DNA of 43,401 bases. It comes from JADJOY01 sp964450125. GTDB taxonomy: Bacteria > JADJOY01. Of the stretch, positions 24,171 through 33,098 are shown in pieces; position 1 is the first letter of the stretch; the number at the start of each line of letters is the position of its first letter. Under the pieces are notes generated by a model. The model did not search any database. It was not told where the DNA came from and saw only the letters and a list, made by a program, of their open reading frames with translations. Both the position numbers and the translations under genes were made by a program. The DNA is taken from contig CAYVDO010000012.1 in NCBI GenBank assembly GCA_964450125.1, positions 1 through 43,401 on the forward strand. Direction: 5' to 3'.

Positions 24171-25850
24171 GTGCCCGAGCCCACCCCCGTCGTCTGGTCA
24201 CGTTCGCTCGCCGACGAGTTCTGGTCGGGGAGCGTGACTCCCCTCATGTTCTCGGTCAGCGGCCGGCTGATCGAGACCCGCATGGTGGATCCCAAGCTCG
24301 GGTTCGCGCGGATCGAGAAGACCGCCCCGTTCCTGCGCTACCACCACGGCTACGTCTACGCGAACACCAACCTGCTGGGCGACATCTTCTCGATCATTCC
24401 GTCGATCTTTCGCACCAAGGAAGTGCTCGACAACCTGCCCGCCTCGCTGCGCGACCGGCTGCTCGCCGACGAGCGCTCGCTGTGGTCGATCTTCGGCCCG
24501 CGCTTCGTGGGAGCTTGCTTCCGCACGGTTCTCCACGAACGCGACTGGTCGCCGTTCACGAATCATCGCCGCTTCAAGCGCGCCGGAGACGCGATCCTGG
24601 CGCGGGCGGTGCGTGGCTTCGGCGACGAGACCGCAGGCGGCACTCCCGAGAGCCTGCTCAACGCGATGGCGCGGATCGAGGACGAGATGGGCAGCTTCCT
24701 CGAGATCGCCATCTGGAGCGTCGCCTACGCGTACCTGCTCTACCCGCTGGTGCGTATCGTCGGTGAGCGCTGGCTCGGTGATGACGAGGGCAAGGTCGCC
24801 GACTGGGCGATGGCCCGCGTGCCTGGCAACAAGACCGTCGAGGTGAACGAGGCGATCGAGGCGCTGGCACGGCGACTCCGCGCGAACCCGACGCTCGCCA
24901 CGGCGCTGCGAGCCGAAGGGCTGGCAGCGCTGAGCCCCCAAGCCGTCACGGACGAGAGCGCCACCGAATTCCGGGAGGCGTTCCACGAGCTGCTGGTTCG
25001 TCACGGTCATCGCCTGCTGGGCCGTGACCTCATCTACCCGTCGTGGCGCGAAGCGCCCGGCACGGTGCTCGATCTCGTGCTCAAGGCGCTGGAAGCGCGG
25101 CGCGAAGGCGAAAGCGCGGTTGCAGCGGCGGCCAAGCCACCCCCCGCCGAGCTGGCCAAGCGCGAGCGGCTGCCGCCGTTCCAGCGGCTCATGCTCGAGC
25201 TCGGCCTCTACTACATGCCACGCTACGTGAACCTGCGCGAGAACATGCGCTACTTCGCCGACCTCTTCCTGGAGCGCATCCGCACCGCGGCATCGGCGCT
25301 GGGCGAGCACCTGGTGGCACGCGGCAGACTCGAGCACCGCGATCAGATCTTCTTCCTGTTTCGCGAGGAAGTGACGGCCGCCGTGCGCGGCGACGTCCCC
25401 GATCTGACTGGCCTCGCACGGCGACGGCGAATCGAATACGAGCGTGGCCGCGACGAGAAGCCGCCGCGTGAGCTGGTGGGCGATCAGAGCGCTGAGATCG
25501 CAGTGACCGAGCCGCTACCGGCCAACGCCACGCTCTTCCGCGGCTCCGGCGTGTCGCGCGGCGTGGTGCGTGGGCGTGCCCGCGTGGTGCTGGAGGTGGC
25601 CGAGTTCCGCGACGTTCGCCCCGGCGAGATCCTGGTGACGAACGCGACCGATCCCGGCTGGACGTGCCTCTTCTCCCTCGCCGGCGGCGTGGTGATGGAG
25701 ATGGGCGGGATGCTCTCTCACGGCGCGATCCTGGCGCGCGAGTACGGCCTGCCTGCGGTCGCTTCCGTGGCTGGCGCGACCAAAGCCATCCCGACGGGTG
25801 CCTGGGTCGAGGTGGACGGCCTCAGGGGCGAGGTGCGGATACTGGATTGA
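24171..25850 (+). CDS. PEP-utilising enzyme-like protein without ATP-grasp domain
   Basis: 559 residues from GTG 24171 (a GTG at 24117 is an alternative; neither has a clear ribosome site). It resembles the central and C-terminal parts of PEP synthase or rifampin phosphotransferase. It opens with SLADEFWSGSVTPLMFSVSG, the segment that follows the ATP-grasp domain in those proteins. A long helical middle follows, and it ends with the swivelling phosphohistidine domain MGGMLSHGAILAREYGLPAV (His517). The N-terminal nucleotide-binding half is absent, and repeat DNA, not a broken gene, lies upstream. It could work with a separate ATP-grasp partner or have lost phosphotransfer. It stands alone between repeats F and E, so context gives no substrate. 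Confidence 0.82.
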   Translation: MPEPTPVVWSRSLADEFWSGSVTPLMFSVSGRLIETRMVDPKLGFARIEKTAPFLRYHHGYVYANTNLLGDIFSIIPSIFRTKEVLDNLPASLRDRLLADERSLWSIFGPRFVGACFRTVLHERDWSPFTNHRRFKRAGDAILARAVRGFGDETAGGTPESLLNAMARIEDEMGSFLEIAIWSVAYAYLLYPLVRIVGERWLGDDEGKVADWAMARVPGNKTVEVNEAIEALARRLRANPTLATALRAEGLAALSPQAVTDESATEFREAFHELLVRHGHRLLGRDLIYPSWREAPGTVLDLVLKALEARREGESAVAAAAKPPPAELAKRERLPPFQRLMLELGLYYMPRYVNLRENMRYFADLFLERIRTAASALGEHLVARGRLEHRDQIFFLFREEVTAAVRGDVPDLTGLARRRRIEYERGRDEKPPRELVGDQSAEIAVTEPLPANATLFRGSGVSRGVVRGRARVVLEVAEFRDVRPGEILVTNATDPGWTCLFSLAGGVVMEMGGMLSHGAILAREYGLPAVASVAGATKAIPTGAWVEVDGLRGEVRILD

Positions 25851-25851
25851 T

Positions 25852-25935
25852 GCGGGGGGCTCAACAGCCCCCCGCCCCCGAGGCACTCGGCTCACGCTCG
25901 TGGCTCGCCGCTGGCTCGCGGAGAGATCGAAGGCG
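25852..25935 (+). repeat. Repeat copy E
   Basis: Hairpin 1 has 10-bp arms GCGGGGGGCT/AGCCCCCCGC (25852-25861 / 25866-25875). Hairpin 2 is missing, and the unit runs straight into GAGGCACTCGG and the GGCTCGCCGCTGGCTCGCGG-AGAGATCGA tail. It begins one base after the stop of the upstream gene and lies between convergent genes. 25936-26050 holds a further degenerate fragment (GTGCTCGGAGAGATCGACG) and no gene. Confidence 0.75.
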
Positions 25936-26050
25936 TGCGTGGAGACCCGCGCGCAGATCGGCTGGAGGGCCGTCGGTCTCTCGACGGCCCCGGCCGCCCC
26001 GAGTGCTCGGAGAGATCGACGCCGAACGGAGAGACCAGGAACGATCGCGT

Positions 26051-27007
26051 TCAGCGCACTTCGCCGGCGACGGCGCTGACGGCGCTGAAGGTGAGCCCGG
26101 CGGAAAGCTCCTGACAGACGCCGCTGCCATCCTTGGCGAGATCGGCCTTGCTGTGCAGCGCAGGGATCACGAATGGCTCCAGCGCGCCCAACCCGGGACC
26201 GATCACCGCAGCCACCTCGTCGACGCCGAATGAGCCGCCGATGAGGCCGTCGCGACCGCGATCGCCATCGAGGCGAAGTTGCAGGCGGTTGAACGTGATC
26301 GGCAGCGACGTGCCGTTGAGCTCGTAGGTGGGCGTGATGCGGGTGAGCCCGGTGTCGAGCACGCCGTTGGTGATCGTGGCGCCCTCGACGCGATAGAGCG
26401 GCGTCGAGCCGTCGCTCGCCAAGAAGCTCGCGTCGACGTCGAAGAGCTGGCCCGGCGCGAGCTGGCCGTCGGGCCCGATCACGGGATCGAACGCGCTCGG
26501 CGGAAAAATCCCCTTCAGGAAGGACACGTTCACGCAGTCGTCATCGGAGGCCGACTGCAAGTTCTCGACGCGCACGAGGACGAGCAGGCTCGCGTCCTCG
26601 ATCGATGCGTCGAAGATGATCGCGACGTCGTCGGCGAAATCGAACGCGGCCACCAATGGCCCGAGCTGGTTGTCGATCCCAGGCGTGCTCGCAGGTGGCG
26701 GCGAAGTGAAGTCCGGCTGGTTGCAGGTGTCGGAATCGACCGCGCCGCTGACGCGCGCGTCCACGTCGAATCCCGGCACCACCGCGGCCGACACCGGCGT
26801 CGCGACACCGAGTGAGCTGACCACGTAGAGCAGCGTCTGTCCACCGCTGCACGAGTCACCGGTCGGCGGCGGCGGCTCCGGCGTGTGGGGCGTATCGCTA
26901 CCTCCGCCCCCGCCGCAGCCCGTGGCCACCCACATCACCAACGCCGAGGCCACGACCAGCGACCTCCAACGCGAGAACTCGGTCCGAGAGATCACCATCG
27001 ACTCCAT
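26051..27007 (-). CDS. Putative lipoprotein of unknown function
   Basis: 318 residues. The signal peptide ends in lipobox VATGC (Cys31), followed by poly-Gly and a Pro/Thr linker (about 32-50). The remaining 260 residues are Asp-rich and beta-prone, with ASLLVLVRVENLQ, FDVDASFL and LQLRLDGDRGRDGL, the last resembling a Ca2+-binding Asp loop. Similar lipoproteins of no known role are common in large-genome soil bacteria. ATG 27005-27007 follows GGGGGC; a second ATG three codons on is possible. It is the last gene of the eight-gene leftward run, 24 bases after the amidase. Confidence 0.75.
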   Translation of the reverse strand: MESMVISRTEFSRWRSLVVASALVMWVATGCGGGGGSDTPHTPEPPPPTGDSCSGGQTLLYVVSSLGVATPVSAAVVPGFDVDARVSGAVDSDTCNQPDFTSPPPASTPGIDNQLGPLVAAFDFADDVAIIFDASIEDASLLVLVRVENLQSASDDDCVNVSFLKGIFPPSAFDPVIGPDGQLAPGQLFDVDASFLASDGSTPLYRVEGATITNGVLDTGLTRITPTYELNGTSLPITFNRLQLRLDGDRGRDGLIGGSFGVDEVAAVIGPGLGALEPFVIPALHSKADLAKDGSGVCQELSAGLTFSAVSAVAGEVR

Positions 27008-27031
27008 TCTGCCCCCGCGCCCCCGCGCAAG

Positions 27032-28456
27032 CTATCCGAGGAGATCGAAGAACACCTTGGGCGGATGCCGTGGCACGTTGCGCTCCACGGCACGGGCGAC
27101 CTTGAGCGCCGCTCCCTCGTCCCACGGTGCGGCCATGACTTGCAGTCCGATGGGCAGCCCGCTCGCCGAATAGCCCGCCGGCACGGTCACCGCCGGATAA
27201 CCCGTGAGATTTCCCGGGAACGTGAAGGCGCAGATCCGGTCGATGAGAGCGTCGTCGACCTCACCATAGCGCTCGGCGTCGCTTCGGATCGGCACGGCGG
27301 TGGTGCCGGTGGTGGGCGACACCAGCACGTCCACGGACTCGAGCACCTCGCGAAACGCTCGCTCGATCCGGGTGCGCGCGCGCTGGGCGTGAACGTACTC
27401 GGGCCCCGAGCCGCGGCTCGCCGTGTCGAGCAGCAGCCGCGTGTCCGGCGCGTAATCGTCACGGTGCTCGCGCATGTTCTCGATCTGCGATGCCGCCATC
27501 TCGGCACCCATGGTGACGAGCAAGGTCACGCGCACCAGATCGAGGTGGCGGATGCGCACGTCGAGGACCTGGGCGCCGTCGTCGCGCAATCGTTCGAGCG
27601 CTGCGCGACACACCCCGATCACGTCGGGCGAAGCCTGGTCGAAGAAGTCGGGACACACGCCGACGCGCAACCCTTTCACGTTGCCTTGTCGGACACCGCG
27701 CAAATCGAGAGCGGGCTGTCCCAGCGTGTTGGGATCGCGTGGATCCTCGCCTGCGATGAGAGACAGGATCTCGCTCGCGTCGGCGACCGTCGCCGCGAGA
27801 GGGCCGATGTGCGCGAGGGTCCACACCAACGGCAAGGCACCCGTTTCGGGCACACGGCCGTACGTCGCCTTCACGCCGACGACGCCGCATAGCGATGCCG
27901 GAATCCGAACCGAGCCTCCGCCATCGGCGCCGATCGCCGCAGGCACCAGACCACATCCGACCACCGCGCCCGAGCCACTCGACGAGCCACCGGTGATGCA
28001 CGCGGGGTCATAAGGGTTGCGCGCCGCGCCGTGATGCGGGTTGATCCCCGTCCCGCCGAGCCCGATCTCGTGCATGTTGGTCTTGCCGACCAAGAGTGCG
28101 CCCGCTGCGCGCAGCCGCGCCACCACCGTGGCGTCTTCACGCTCGCTCCCCTTGCCCAGGAACTTGGTGCCGCCGGTGGTCGGGTAGCCGATCTGATTGA
28201 GCTCGTCCTTCACCGCGATCGGGATGCCGTCGAGCGGTCCCGCCGGCTTGCCCTTGCGCAGCCGCTCGGTCGCTGCCTTCGCCGTGCGCAGGATCTCATC
28301 GTCGTCGCTCGCGATGAAGATCCGCATCGCCGGGGAGTGCGCCTCCGAGGCGTTCCGCGACTCGATGAATCGCTCGGCCACGGCGAGCGGAGTGGCGCTT
28401 CCGTCACGATACGCGGAGCGATAGTCGTCGAGGGTCCGAAACGTGAATTCGCTCAC
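27032..28456 (-). CDS. Amidase-signature family hydrolase
   Basis: 474 residues. It hydrolyses an amide bond with the Ser-cisSer-Lys triad: Lys83 (IPIAVKDEL), the glycine/serine motif GGSSSGSGAVVG (156-167) holding the cis-serine, and nucleophile Ser182 in GADGGGSVRIPAS. The GTG start at 28454-28456 follows GGGAGGAAAG and overlaps the stop of the preceding 76-residue gene (GTGA). It lacks a signal peptide. GatA is unlikely because no gatB or gatC is nearby. Specific amide substrate unknown. Stop codon is TAG. Confidence 0.92.
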   Translation of the reverse strand: MSEFTFRTLDDYRSAYRDGSATPLAVAERFIESRNASEAHSPAMRIFIASDDDEILRTAKAATERLRKGKPAGPLDGIPIAVKDELNQIGYPTTGGTKFLGKGSEREDATVVARLRAAGALLVGKTNMHEIGLGGTGINPHHGAARNPYDPACITGGSSSGSGAVVGCGLVPAAIGADGGGSVRIPASLCGVVGVKATYGRVPETGALPLVWTLAHIGPLAATVADASEILSLIAGEDPRDPNTLGQPALDLRGVRQGNVKGLRVGVCPDFFDQASPDVIGVCRAALERLRDDGAQVLDVRIRHLDLVRVTLLVTMGAEMAASQIENMREHRDDYAPDTRLLLDTASRGSGPEYVHAQRARTRIERAFREVLESVDVLVSPTTGTTAVPIRSDAERYGEVDDALIDRICAFTFPGNLTGYPAVTVPAGYSASGLPIGLQVMAAPWDEGAALKVARAVERNVPRHPPKVFFDLLG

Positions 28457-28683
28457 CGGCGCTTTCCTCCCGACGTACGGCGAATCGGCGCAGGCGGACG
28501 CGGCAACGTGAAAGGCGGCTCGTCCTCGGCGAAGCTCGCGTCGAGAAGCTCGTCGATGCCGAGCTGCTTGCGGAGCAGACCCGCGAGCATCAGCTCCACC
28601 ACCGGCAACCCGGACGCGACCGAAACCGTGCGCAGCGCCGATCCGGCGATCCGCGGCCCGGGCTTGCGAAGCTTGCGACTCAC
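28453..28683 (-). CDS. Small conserved-looking protein, 76 residues
   Basis: No family recognised. It is basic at both ends (SRKLRKPGPR; PIRRTSGGKRR) with a hydrophobic middle (LPVVELMLAGLLRKQLGIDELLDASF). It is accepted as a gene because it is locked between neighbours by two four-base overlaps: its GTG start overlaps the GH105 stop (28680-28683), and its stop overlaps the amidase GTG (28453-28456). That architecture is hard to obtain by chance. It may be a regulatory or chaperone-like partner of the amidase, but there is no direct evidence. Confidence 0.6.
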   Translation of the reverse strand: MSRKLRKPGPRIAGSALRTVSVASGLPVVELMLAGLLRKQLGIDELLDASFAEDEPPFTLPRPPAPIRRTSGGKRR

Positions 28684-29906
28684 GGCACACCTCCCTCGCT
28701 CAGGTTCGGGACGACGGGCAGCACGTCGATCCGTCCCTTGCGTTCGAGCTCGACCAAGCGCGTCGACAAGAGCAGGAAACCACCGATGCCATAGCTCACG
28801 TCGTCTTTGGTGGGAACGATCGCGTAGTACCAGAACGGCCCCGGATTCGTGCCCACGCTGGTGCCGCTCAACACGTATCGGCCGTCCGCTTCCACGCGCA
28901 CGCGTCCGAGCAGACCGTCGAGGCCACGCGCAGCCGACGTCACGGCTTGGCCCCCGGAGAAGCCTTCCTCGAAAGCGCGCGCGAACGCGTACGAGATCAT
29001 CGCGGAGCCGGCACTCTCCAGATACGTCTCGCCTGGCCGATTCAGCACCGTCCAGTAGAGCCCGGTCGCTTCATCCTGCACGGCGCGCACGGCGTCCGCT
29101 TGGCGCGTGAGGCGCGCCAGCACGGAGGCGCGCCGTGGATCGCTTTCTGGGAGCGCCGCAGCGAGGTCGTAGCCCGCCACCAGCGCCCACGCGTTGCCAC
29201 GTCCCCAGAACACTCGATCGTCGAGAGGGGGGTGATTCTGCTTCGCGAGATCGTCCCAACTATGGGTCCAGAAGCCCGACTCGGGATCCTGCAGATGCCC
29301 GCCGAAGATCTCGTACTGGCTCGCCATGAGATCGAGGTAGCGCGGGTCGCCGGTGCGAAGCCCGGTCTGGATCAGGAACTCGCCGAACATCACCAGCGAA
29401 TCCACCCAGAGCTGCTGCTTCAGCACGAGCGGCAGAAAGCCCAGATGGGCGATGCCGCCGTCGGAGATCCGCGGGGCCTGCTCGAAGAGATACGTGTCGA
29501 CGTCCTCGATGATCGGCTGCAGCTCGGTCGCGCCGCGCCGGCCGATCAAGAGCGACGCAACCGTTCCCGGCGGGCAGGAATCGCTCCAGAAGATCGTGTA
29601 ACCGGCTTCCTGGTGCGCGTGAAGCCAATCGAGGGCGTAATCCTCGTACGCGGGATCTCCGGTCGTGCGGCTCAGCTCCAACATGCCGAGCATCAAGAGT
29701 CCTTCGCCCCAGCTCCAATCGACGTCGGACGGTGCCTCCTCGCGCATCCAGGTGTCCGCGAGACCACGCGCCACGCCGAGCAGATCGCGCGCCGCTGCCG
29801 AATCGCCCCCACTCTCCCCGCCGCATCCGGCGAGCGAAAGCGCGAGAACGACGGCGGCCACGGCGGCGCCGCGGATTCCACCTCGAACGACGTTTGCTCG
29901 GCTCAT
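28680..29906 (-). CDS. GH105/GH88-like lipoprotein glycosidase
   Basis: 408 residues. The lipoprotein signal ends LSLAGC (Cys28), so the enzyme should sit in the periplasm or outer membrane. The rest is an (alpha/alpha)6 barrel of the unsaturated rhamnogalacturonyl-hydrolase type: WSWGEGLLMLGM (64-75), LWVDSLVMFGEFL with candidate catalytic Asp169, FWGRGNAWALVAGY (234-246), and a YGIGGFLLL end. The family acts on unsaturated uronic-acid oligosaccharides made by lyases, but no lyase gene is present, so the substrate may differ. It follows the GH94-like gene by 29 bases and overlaps the next gene. Confidence 0.8.
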   Translation of the reverse strand: MSRANVVRGGIRGAAVAAVVLALSLAGCGGESGGDSAAARDLLGVARGLADTWMREEAPSDVDWSWGEGLLMLGMLELSRTTGDPAYEDYALDWLHAHQEAGYTIFWSDSCPPGTVASLLIGRRGATELQPIIEDVDTYLFEQAPRISDGGIAHLGFLPLVLKQQLWVDSLVMFGEFLIQTGLRTGDPRYLDLMASQYEIFGGHLQDPESGFWTHSWDDLAKQNHPPLDDRVFWGRGNAWALVAGYDLAAALPESDPRRASVLARLTRQADAVRAVQDEATGLYWTVLNRPGETYLESAGSAMISYAFARAFEEGFSGGQAVTSAARGLDGLLGRVRVEADGRYVLSGTSVGTNPGPFWYYAIVPTKDDVSYGIGGFLLLSTRLVELERKGRIDVLPVVPNLSEGGVP

Positions 29907-29935
29907 GACGCGCGGCGAGTATAGCCGCGTGGGCC

Positions 29936-32650
29936 TCAGGCGCCGCCGCCGCGGAGTCGTGCGCGTGGGACCACCACACGGACCGGGCGGTCGACTCGGG
30001 CGTCGATTTCCACGACGGCGAAGCCGTCGCGTACCGGCGCAGCGAGAATGCGGCCGTCGACCGTCACGTCCCAAGAGCGGGCCTCGCTCGGCACGCGGAC
30101 GTGGAACACGCGTGTGCCATCGACGATCGGGCGATACGTGACGTCGATCCGCTCGCCGTCCACGTCGAGACGAATCAGCGGAAAGTCCAGGACGAAGCGC
30201 TCGCGCGGCACGTGCGGGTCGATTCGAAGGCCGTCGCCCGAGGGCTCGATCCCCGCGACACGCAACGCAGCGAGCAGCGCCATCGCGTGCGGGTTCTGGT
30301 TGAGCGCCGGGAAATCGGTCATCGGGGTGACGATGCTCGACCAAGTGCCGCCGCTGCCCTTCGATTCGAGCGCGTCCGGGCCAGTCCAGATCCCGATCCA
30401 GCTCTCGGGAAACGCTTCCGCGCGCGTGAAGAGCGTGTGGCGTTCGAGGGAGCGCCACGCCTGCTCGTCGCTGAATCGCGTGTAGCCCCAGGTGAGGAGC
30501 TGCGAAACCGCGGGCCAAACTTGGCCACCCGACCAGAGCGGCGCGCCCACCGGCGATGGATCGTCGAGCTTGCCTCGGATCGATTCGACGAGCGTCGCGA
30601 GCCGTTCGTCTCGCGCGGCGCGGGCGATCAACGGCCACGGCTGCGCTTCCAGATCGATGGATCGCTCACCCAGCACCACCGGCCGGTCGTCGCGATCGCG
30701 CAGCACCGCGCGCGTGTACCACTGGCCGGCCCATTGACGGTCGAGGGCGGTGGCGAGCGAGCTCACGGGCTCGCGCAGTCGCGCCGCAAGGGCTGCGTCG
30801 AAAGGCTCGAGCACGTCGGCCGCGAGTGGCAGCGCCCAGAGCGCCATGCCGGTGTTCGAGCACGACTCGCCGTGCGCCAAGGTGTTGCCCCAGTTCACGC
30901 CGTCGTTGCCTGCGGCGATCACGTTCGACGCCACGACCCCGTCCGACCAGTCGCCGTCGCGGACACGGACCAGGCCGTTCTCGCCGATGCCCACGACGTG
31001 GAAGAGGTGCTCGGCAGCGGCGCGGGCGTGATCGAGGACGGTGGTCGAGGTGGCACCCGGCGCCAGCTCGCCCGGCCCGCGAAACGGCACGTGCTCGGCC
31101 AAGAATTCCACGTCCCCGGTGGCGGCCACGTACTCGGCGAGTGCCATCAGGAAGAAGAGGTCGAGGTCCGACGGCAGCTCGTGGACGGCGAGGCCGCTCG
31201 CGAAGCCGTGGCCCCCGAAGGTGTAGACGATCTGGCCATCGGAGGCGCGCGTCAGGCGCATGATGAAGCGCAGGTTCTCGCGGGCGAGATCGGGACGCAG
31301 GTACGTGAGCGGGATCGCGAACAGCGCCTGATCGCGCGGCGCGCCGTCGATGCCCTGCAGGTAGAGGTAGGCCGAGCCCTGGACCGTCACGTGCGTGCCG
31401 TAGAAACCGTGGAAAGCGGTGGCTGCTGGCAACGCCGCCGAGTGCCACGCGATCTCGCGCGCCAGAGCGGGATCGTCGTCGGTCGCGAGGAAGCCGAGAG
31501 CGGCGCGGCGCTCGGCCTGGCTGGTCGCGAACGCGTCGCCACTGCGGTAACGCTCGACCAGCGCTCCGAGTCCCTGCGAGGGCGCGATCGAACCGTACGC
31601 GAAACGAAGCGTACGGCTCTCGCCGGCCTCGAGGACGAGATCGTGGCGAAGCACGAAGCAGAGCGGCTGACCGGCGGCGCTGCGCTCCAGAGATAGCGAG
31701 CCCGGACCACCCGACACCACGGCATCGGGTCGCGCCGCGCCGCCGCGGCCGAAGAAGCTCGCCTGATCCGTGTAGCGAGCGCTCGATCCACCGCCGAGAT
31801 CGGCGAGAAACACGTCGTCGGGATACCAGTCGACGGTGGAGATCGCATCGGGCTCGAGCGGCGCGGGACCGTTGCTGCGCGTCGAGACGCGCAACGCCTG
31901 CACCCGCGGATCCCACGTCACAGCTTGCAGGAAGTCGGCGCTCAACCCGTCGCGATAGCCATCGCCGATGGTGCCGAGCAGGCCGGTCATGGACGGCAGC
32001 GGCACGAGCTGATGTAGATTCACGTCCCAGAATTCGTAATGCGCGAGGGAGCGGCGCTCGGCCGACTCGTTCCGAATCGTCACCTCGCTCACCACCAGCG
32101 GATCGTCGCCGGCGGGCGCGAAGACCCGGCGCTCGGTGGCGATGCCGCGGTGCGTGAGGGCAGTCTCGAAGTAGCCGAGGCCGAAGATCCGCCGAGTCGA
32201 GGCGTGCGCGGGACCATCGCGATACGCCGTCGACCACACCTCGGTGCCGTCTGCGAGGTAGCCGAAGCCACCCGCGAAGTTCCCTTGCTCCGGCGCGTAG
32301 CGATCGAGCAACGTGGGCGCACGATCGGACGCGTAGACCTCCACGTAGCCGTCGTTGAAGCCGAGCGCGTTGATGCGATCGTTGCCGAAGTTGAACACGT
32401 GATCGCGCCGGTCCCGAGCGCGCGAGTCCGGGAACCGCGCGCGTACGTCGGCGTGCTGATCGAGGGTGTACTCGTAGGCGGGCAGGGCGTCGGCGTCCAG
32501 TATCCAACGTCCGAAGATCCCGCTGCCGCGGTCGGTTTCGACGAGCGCCGGCGGTTCTGGGCGGGCGCCGGCAGTCGAGCTCGCGCGATTACCACAGCGG
32601 ACGCAGAGCAGCGCCACGACCGCGAGCGCCCATCTGGCCTGGCGCATCAC
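29936..32650 (-). CDS. Secreted GH94-like (GH-Q clan) carbohydrate-active enzyme
   Basis: 904 residues. A signal peptide covers 1-19 (LLCVRCG, a poor lipobox with Arg before Cys). An N-terminal beta-supersandwich runs to about 380 (GYVEVYASDRAP, GNFAGGFGYLADGTEVWSTA), then an (alpha/alpha)6 barrel. The barrel carries RVRDGDWSDG (562-571), the DWxDG motif that in GH94 phosphorylases holds the catalytic acid (candidate Asp570), and a C-terminal beta-domain. GH94 members are mostly cytoplasmic phosphorylases, so an exported one is unusual and may be a hydrolase. The start is GTG 32650 (GGAG upstream) or ATG 32647. It lies 31 bases after the EVE gene. Confidence 0.78.
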   Translation of the reverse strand: MMRQARWALAVVALLCVRCGNRASSTAGARPEPPALVETDRGSGIFGRWILDADALPAYEYTLDQHADVRARFPDSRARDRRDHVFNFGNDRINALGFNDGYVEVYASDRAPTLLDRYAPEQGNFAGGFGYLADGTEVWSTAYRDGPAHASTRRIFGLGYFETALTHRGIATERRVFAPAGDDPLVVSEVTIRNESAERRSLAHYEFWDVNLHQLVPLPSMTGLLGTIGDGYRDGLSADFLQAVTWDPRVQALRVSTRSNGPAPLEPDAISTVDWYPDDVFLADLGGGSSARYTDQASFFGRGGAARPDAVVSGGPGSLSLERSAAGQPLCFVLRHDLVLEAGESRTLRFAYGSIAPSQGLGALVERYRSGDAFATSQAERRAALGFLATDDDPALAREIAWHSAALPAATAFHGFYGTHVTVQGSAYLYLQGIDGAPRDQALFAIPLTYLRPDLARENLRFIMRLTRASDGQIVYTFGGHGFASGLAVHELPSDLDLFFLMALAEYVAATGDVEFLAEHVPFRGPGELAPGATSTTVLDHARAAAEHLFHVVGIGENGLVRVRDGDWSDGVVASNVIAAGNDGVNWGNTLAHGESCSNTGMALWALPLAADVLEPFDAALAARLREPVSSLATALDRQWAGQWYTRAVLRDRDDRPVVLGERSIDLEAQPWPLIARAARDERLATLVESIRGKLDDPSPVGAPLWSGGQVWPAVSQLLTWGYTRFSDEQAWRSLERHTLFTRAEAFPESWIGIWTGPDALESKGSGGTWSSIVTPMTDFPALNQNPHAMALLAALRVAGIEPSGDGLRIDPHVPRERFVLDFPLIRLDVDGERIDVTYRPIVDGTRVFHVRVPSEARSWDVTVDGRILAAPVRDGFAVVEIDARVDRPVRVVVPRARLRGGGA

Positions 32651-32681
32651 GACTCGGCGCTCCGCGGGACGCGAAACCCAC

Positions 32682-33098
32682 TCAGCGCGGCGGCTTCTTG
32701 GCGAGCGCCAGCACGCGATCGAACTGCTGCTTCGTGACGGGCGCCACCGAGAGCCGCGACTGCCGCACGATCGCCATCTCCCGGAGCAGCGGGTCGGCCT
32801 TGATCGTGTCGAGCGTCACGGGGAACGCGAGCGCCTGGTGCGGCGCCACGTCCACCACCGACCAATCTCCTTCCTTCGCCGTGGGATCGGCATACGCCTC
32901 GCGCACCACGCGCGCCACGCCCACCACGCGGCGTTCGCTCACCGAATGATAGAAGAGCGCGAGATCGCCCACCTTCATCGCTCGCAAGTTGTTCCGCGCC
33001 TGGAAGCTCCGGACTCCATCCCAGACGCCGCGCTTCTGCCGGCTCAGATCGTCCCACGAGTACGCGTCTGGCTCGCTCTTGAGCAGCCAATGATTCAT
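32682..33098 (-). CDS. EVE-domain protein
   Basis: 138 residues, full-length EVE/PUA-like domain as in human THYN1: WLLKSEPDAYSWDDL (4-18), GVWDGVRSFQARNNLRAM, VGDLALFYHS, and PVTLDTIKADPLLREM near the end. These small domains bind modified bases in DNA or RNA, and several bacterial ones belong to modification-dependent restriction systems. This one is fused to nothing and no nuclease is next to it. ATG 33096-33098 overlaps the CNNM stop in ATGA, so it is co-translated with a membrane-transport-type protein. Confidence 0.92.
   Translation of the reverse strand: MNHWLLKSEPDAYSWDDLSRQKRGVWDGVRSFQARNNLRAMKVGDLALFYHSVSERRVVGVARVVREAYADPTAKEGDWSVVDVAPHQALAFPVTLDTIKADPLLREMAIVRQSRLSVAPVTKQQFDRVLALAKKPPR

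Noticed and set aside
30101..31696. Plus-strand frame of about 530 codons opposite the GH94-like gene
   Set aside because: Shadow of a gene with consistent signal peptide and catalytic motif; no domain recognisable.
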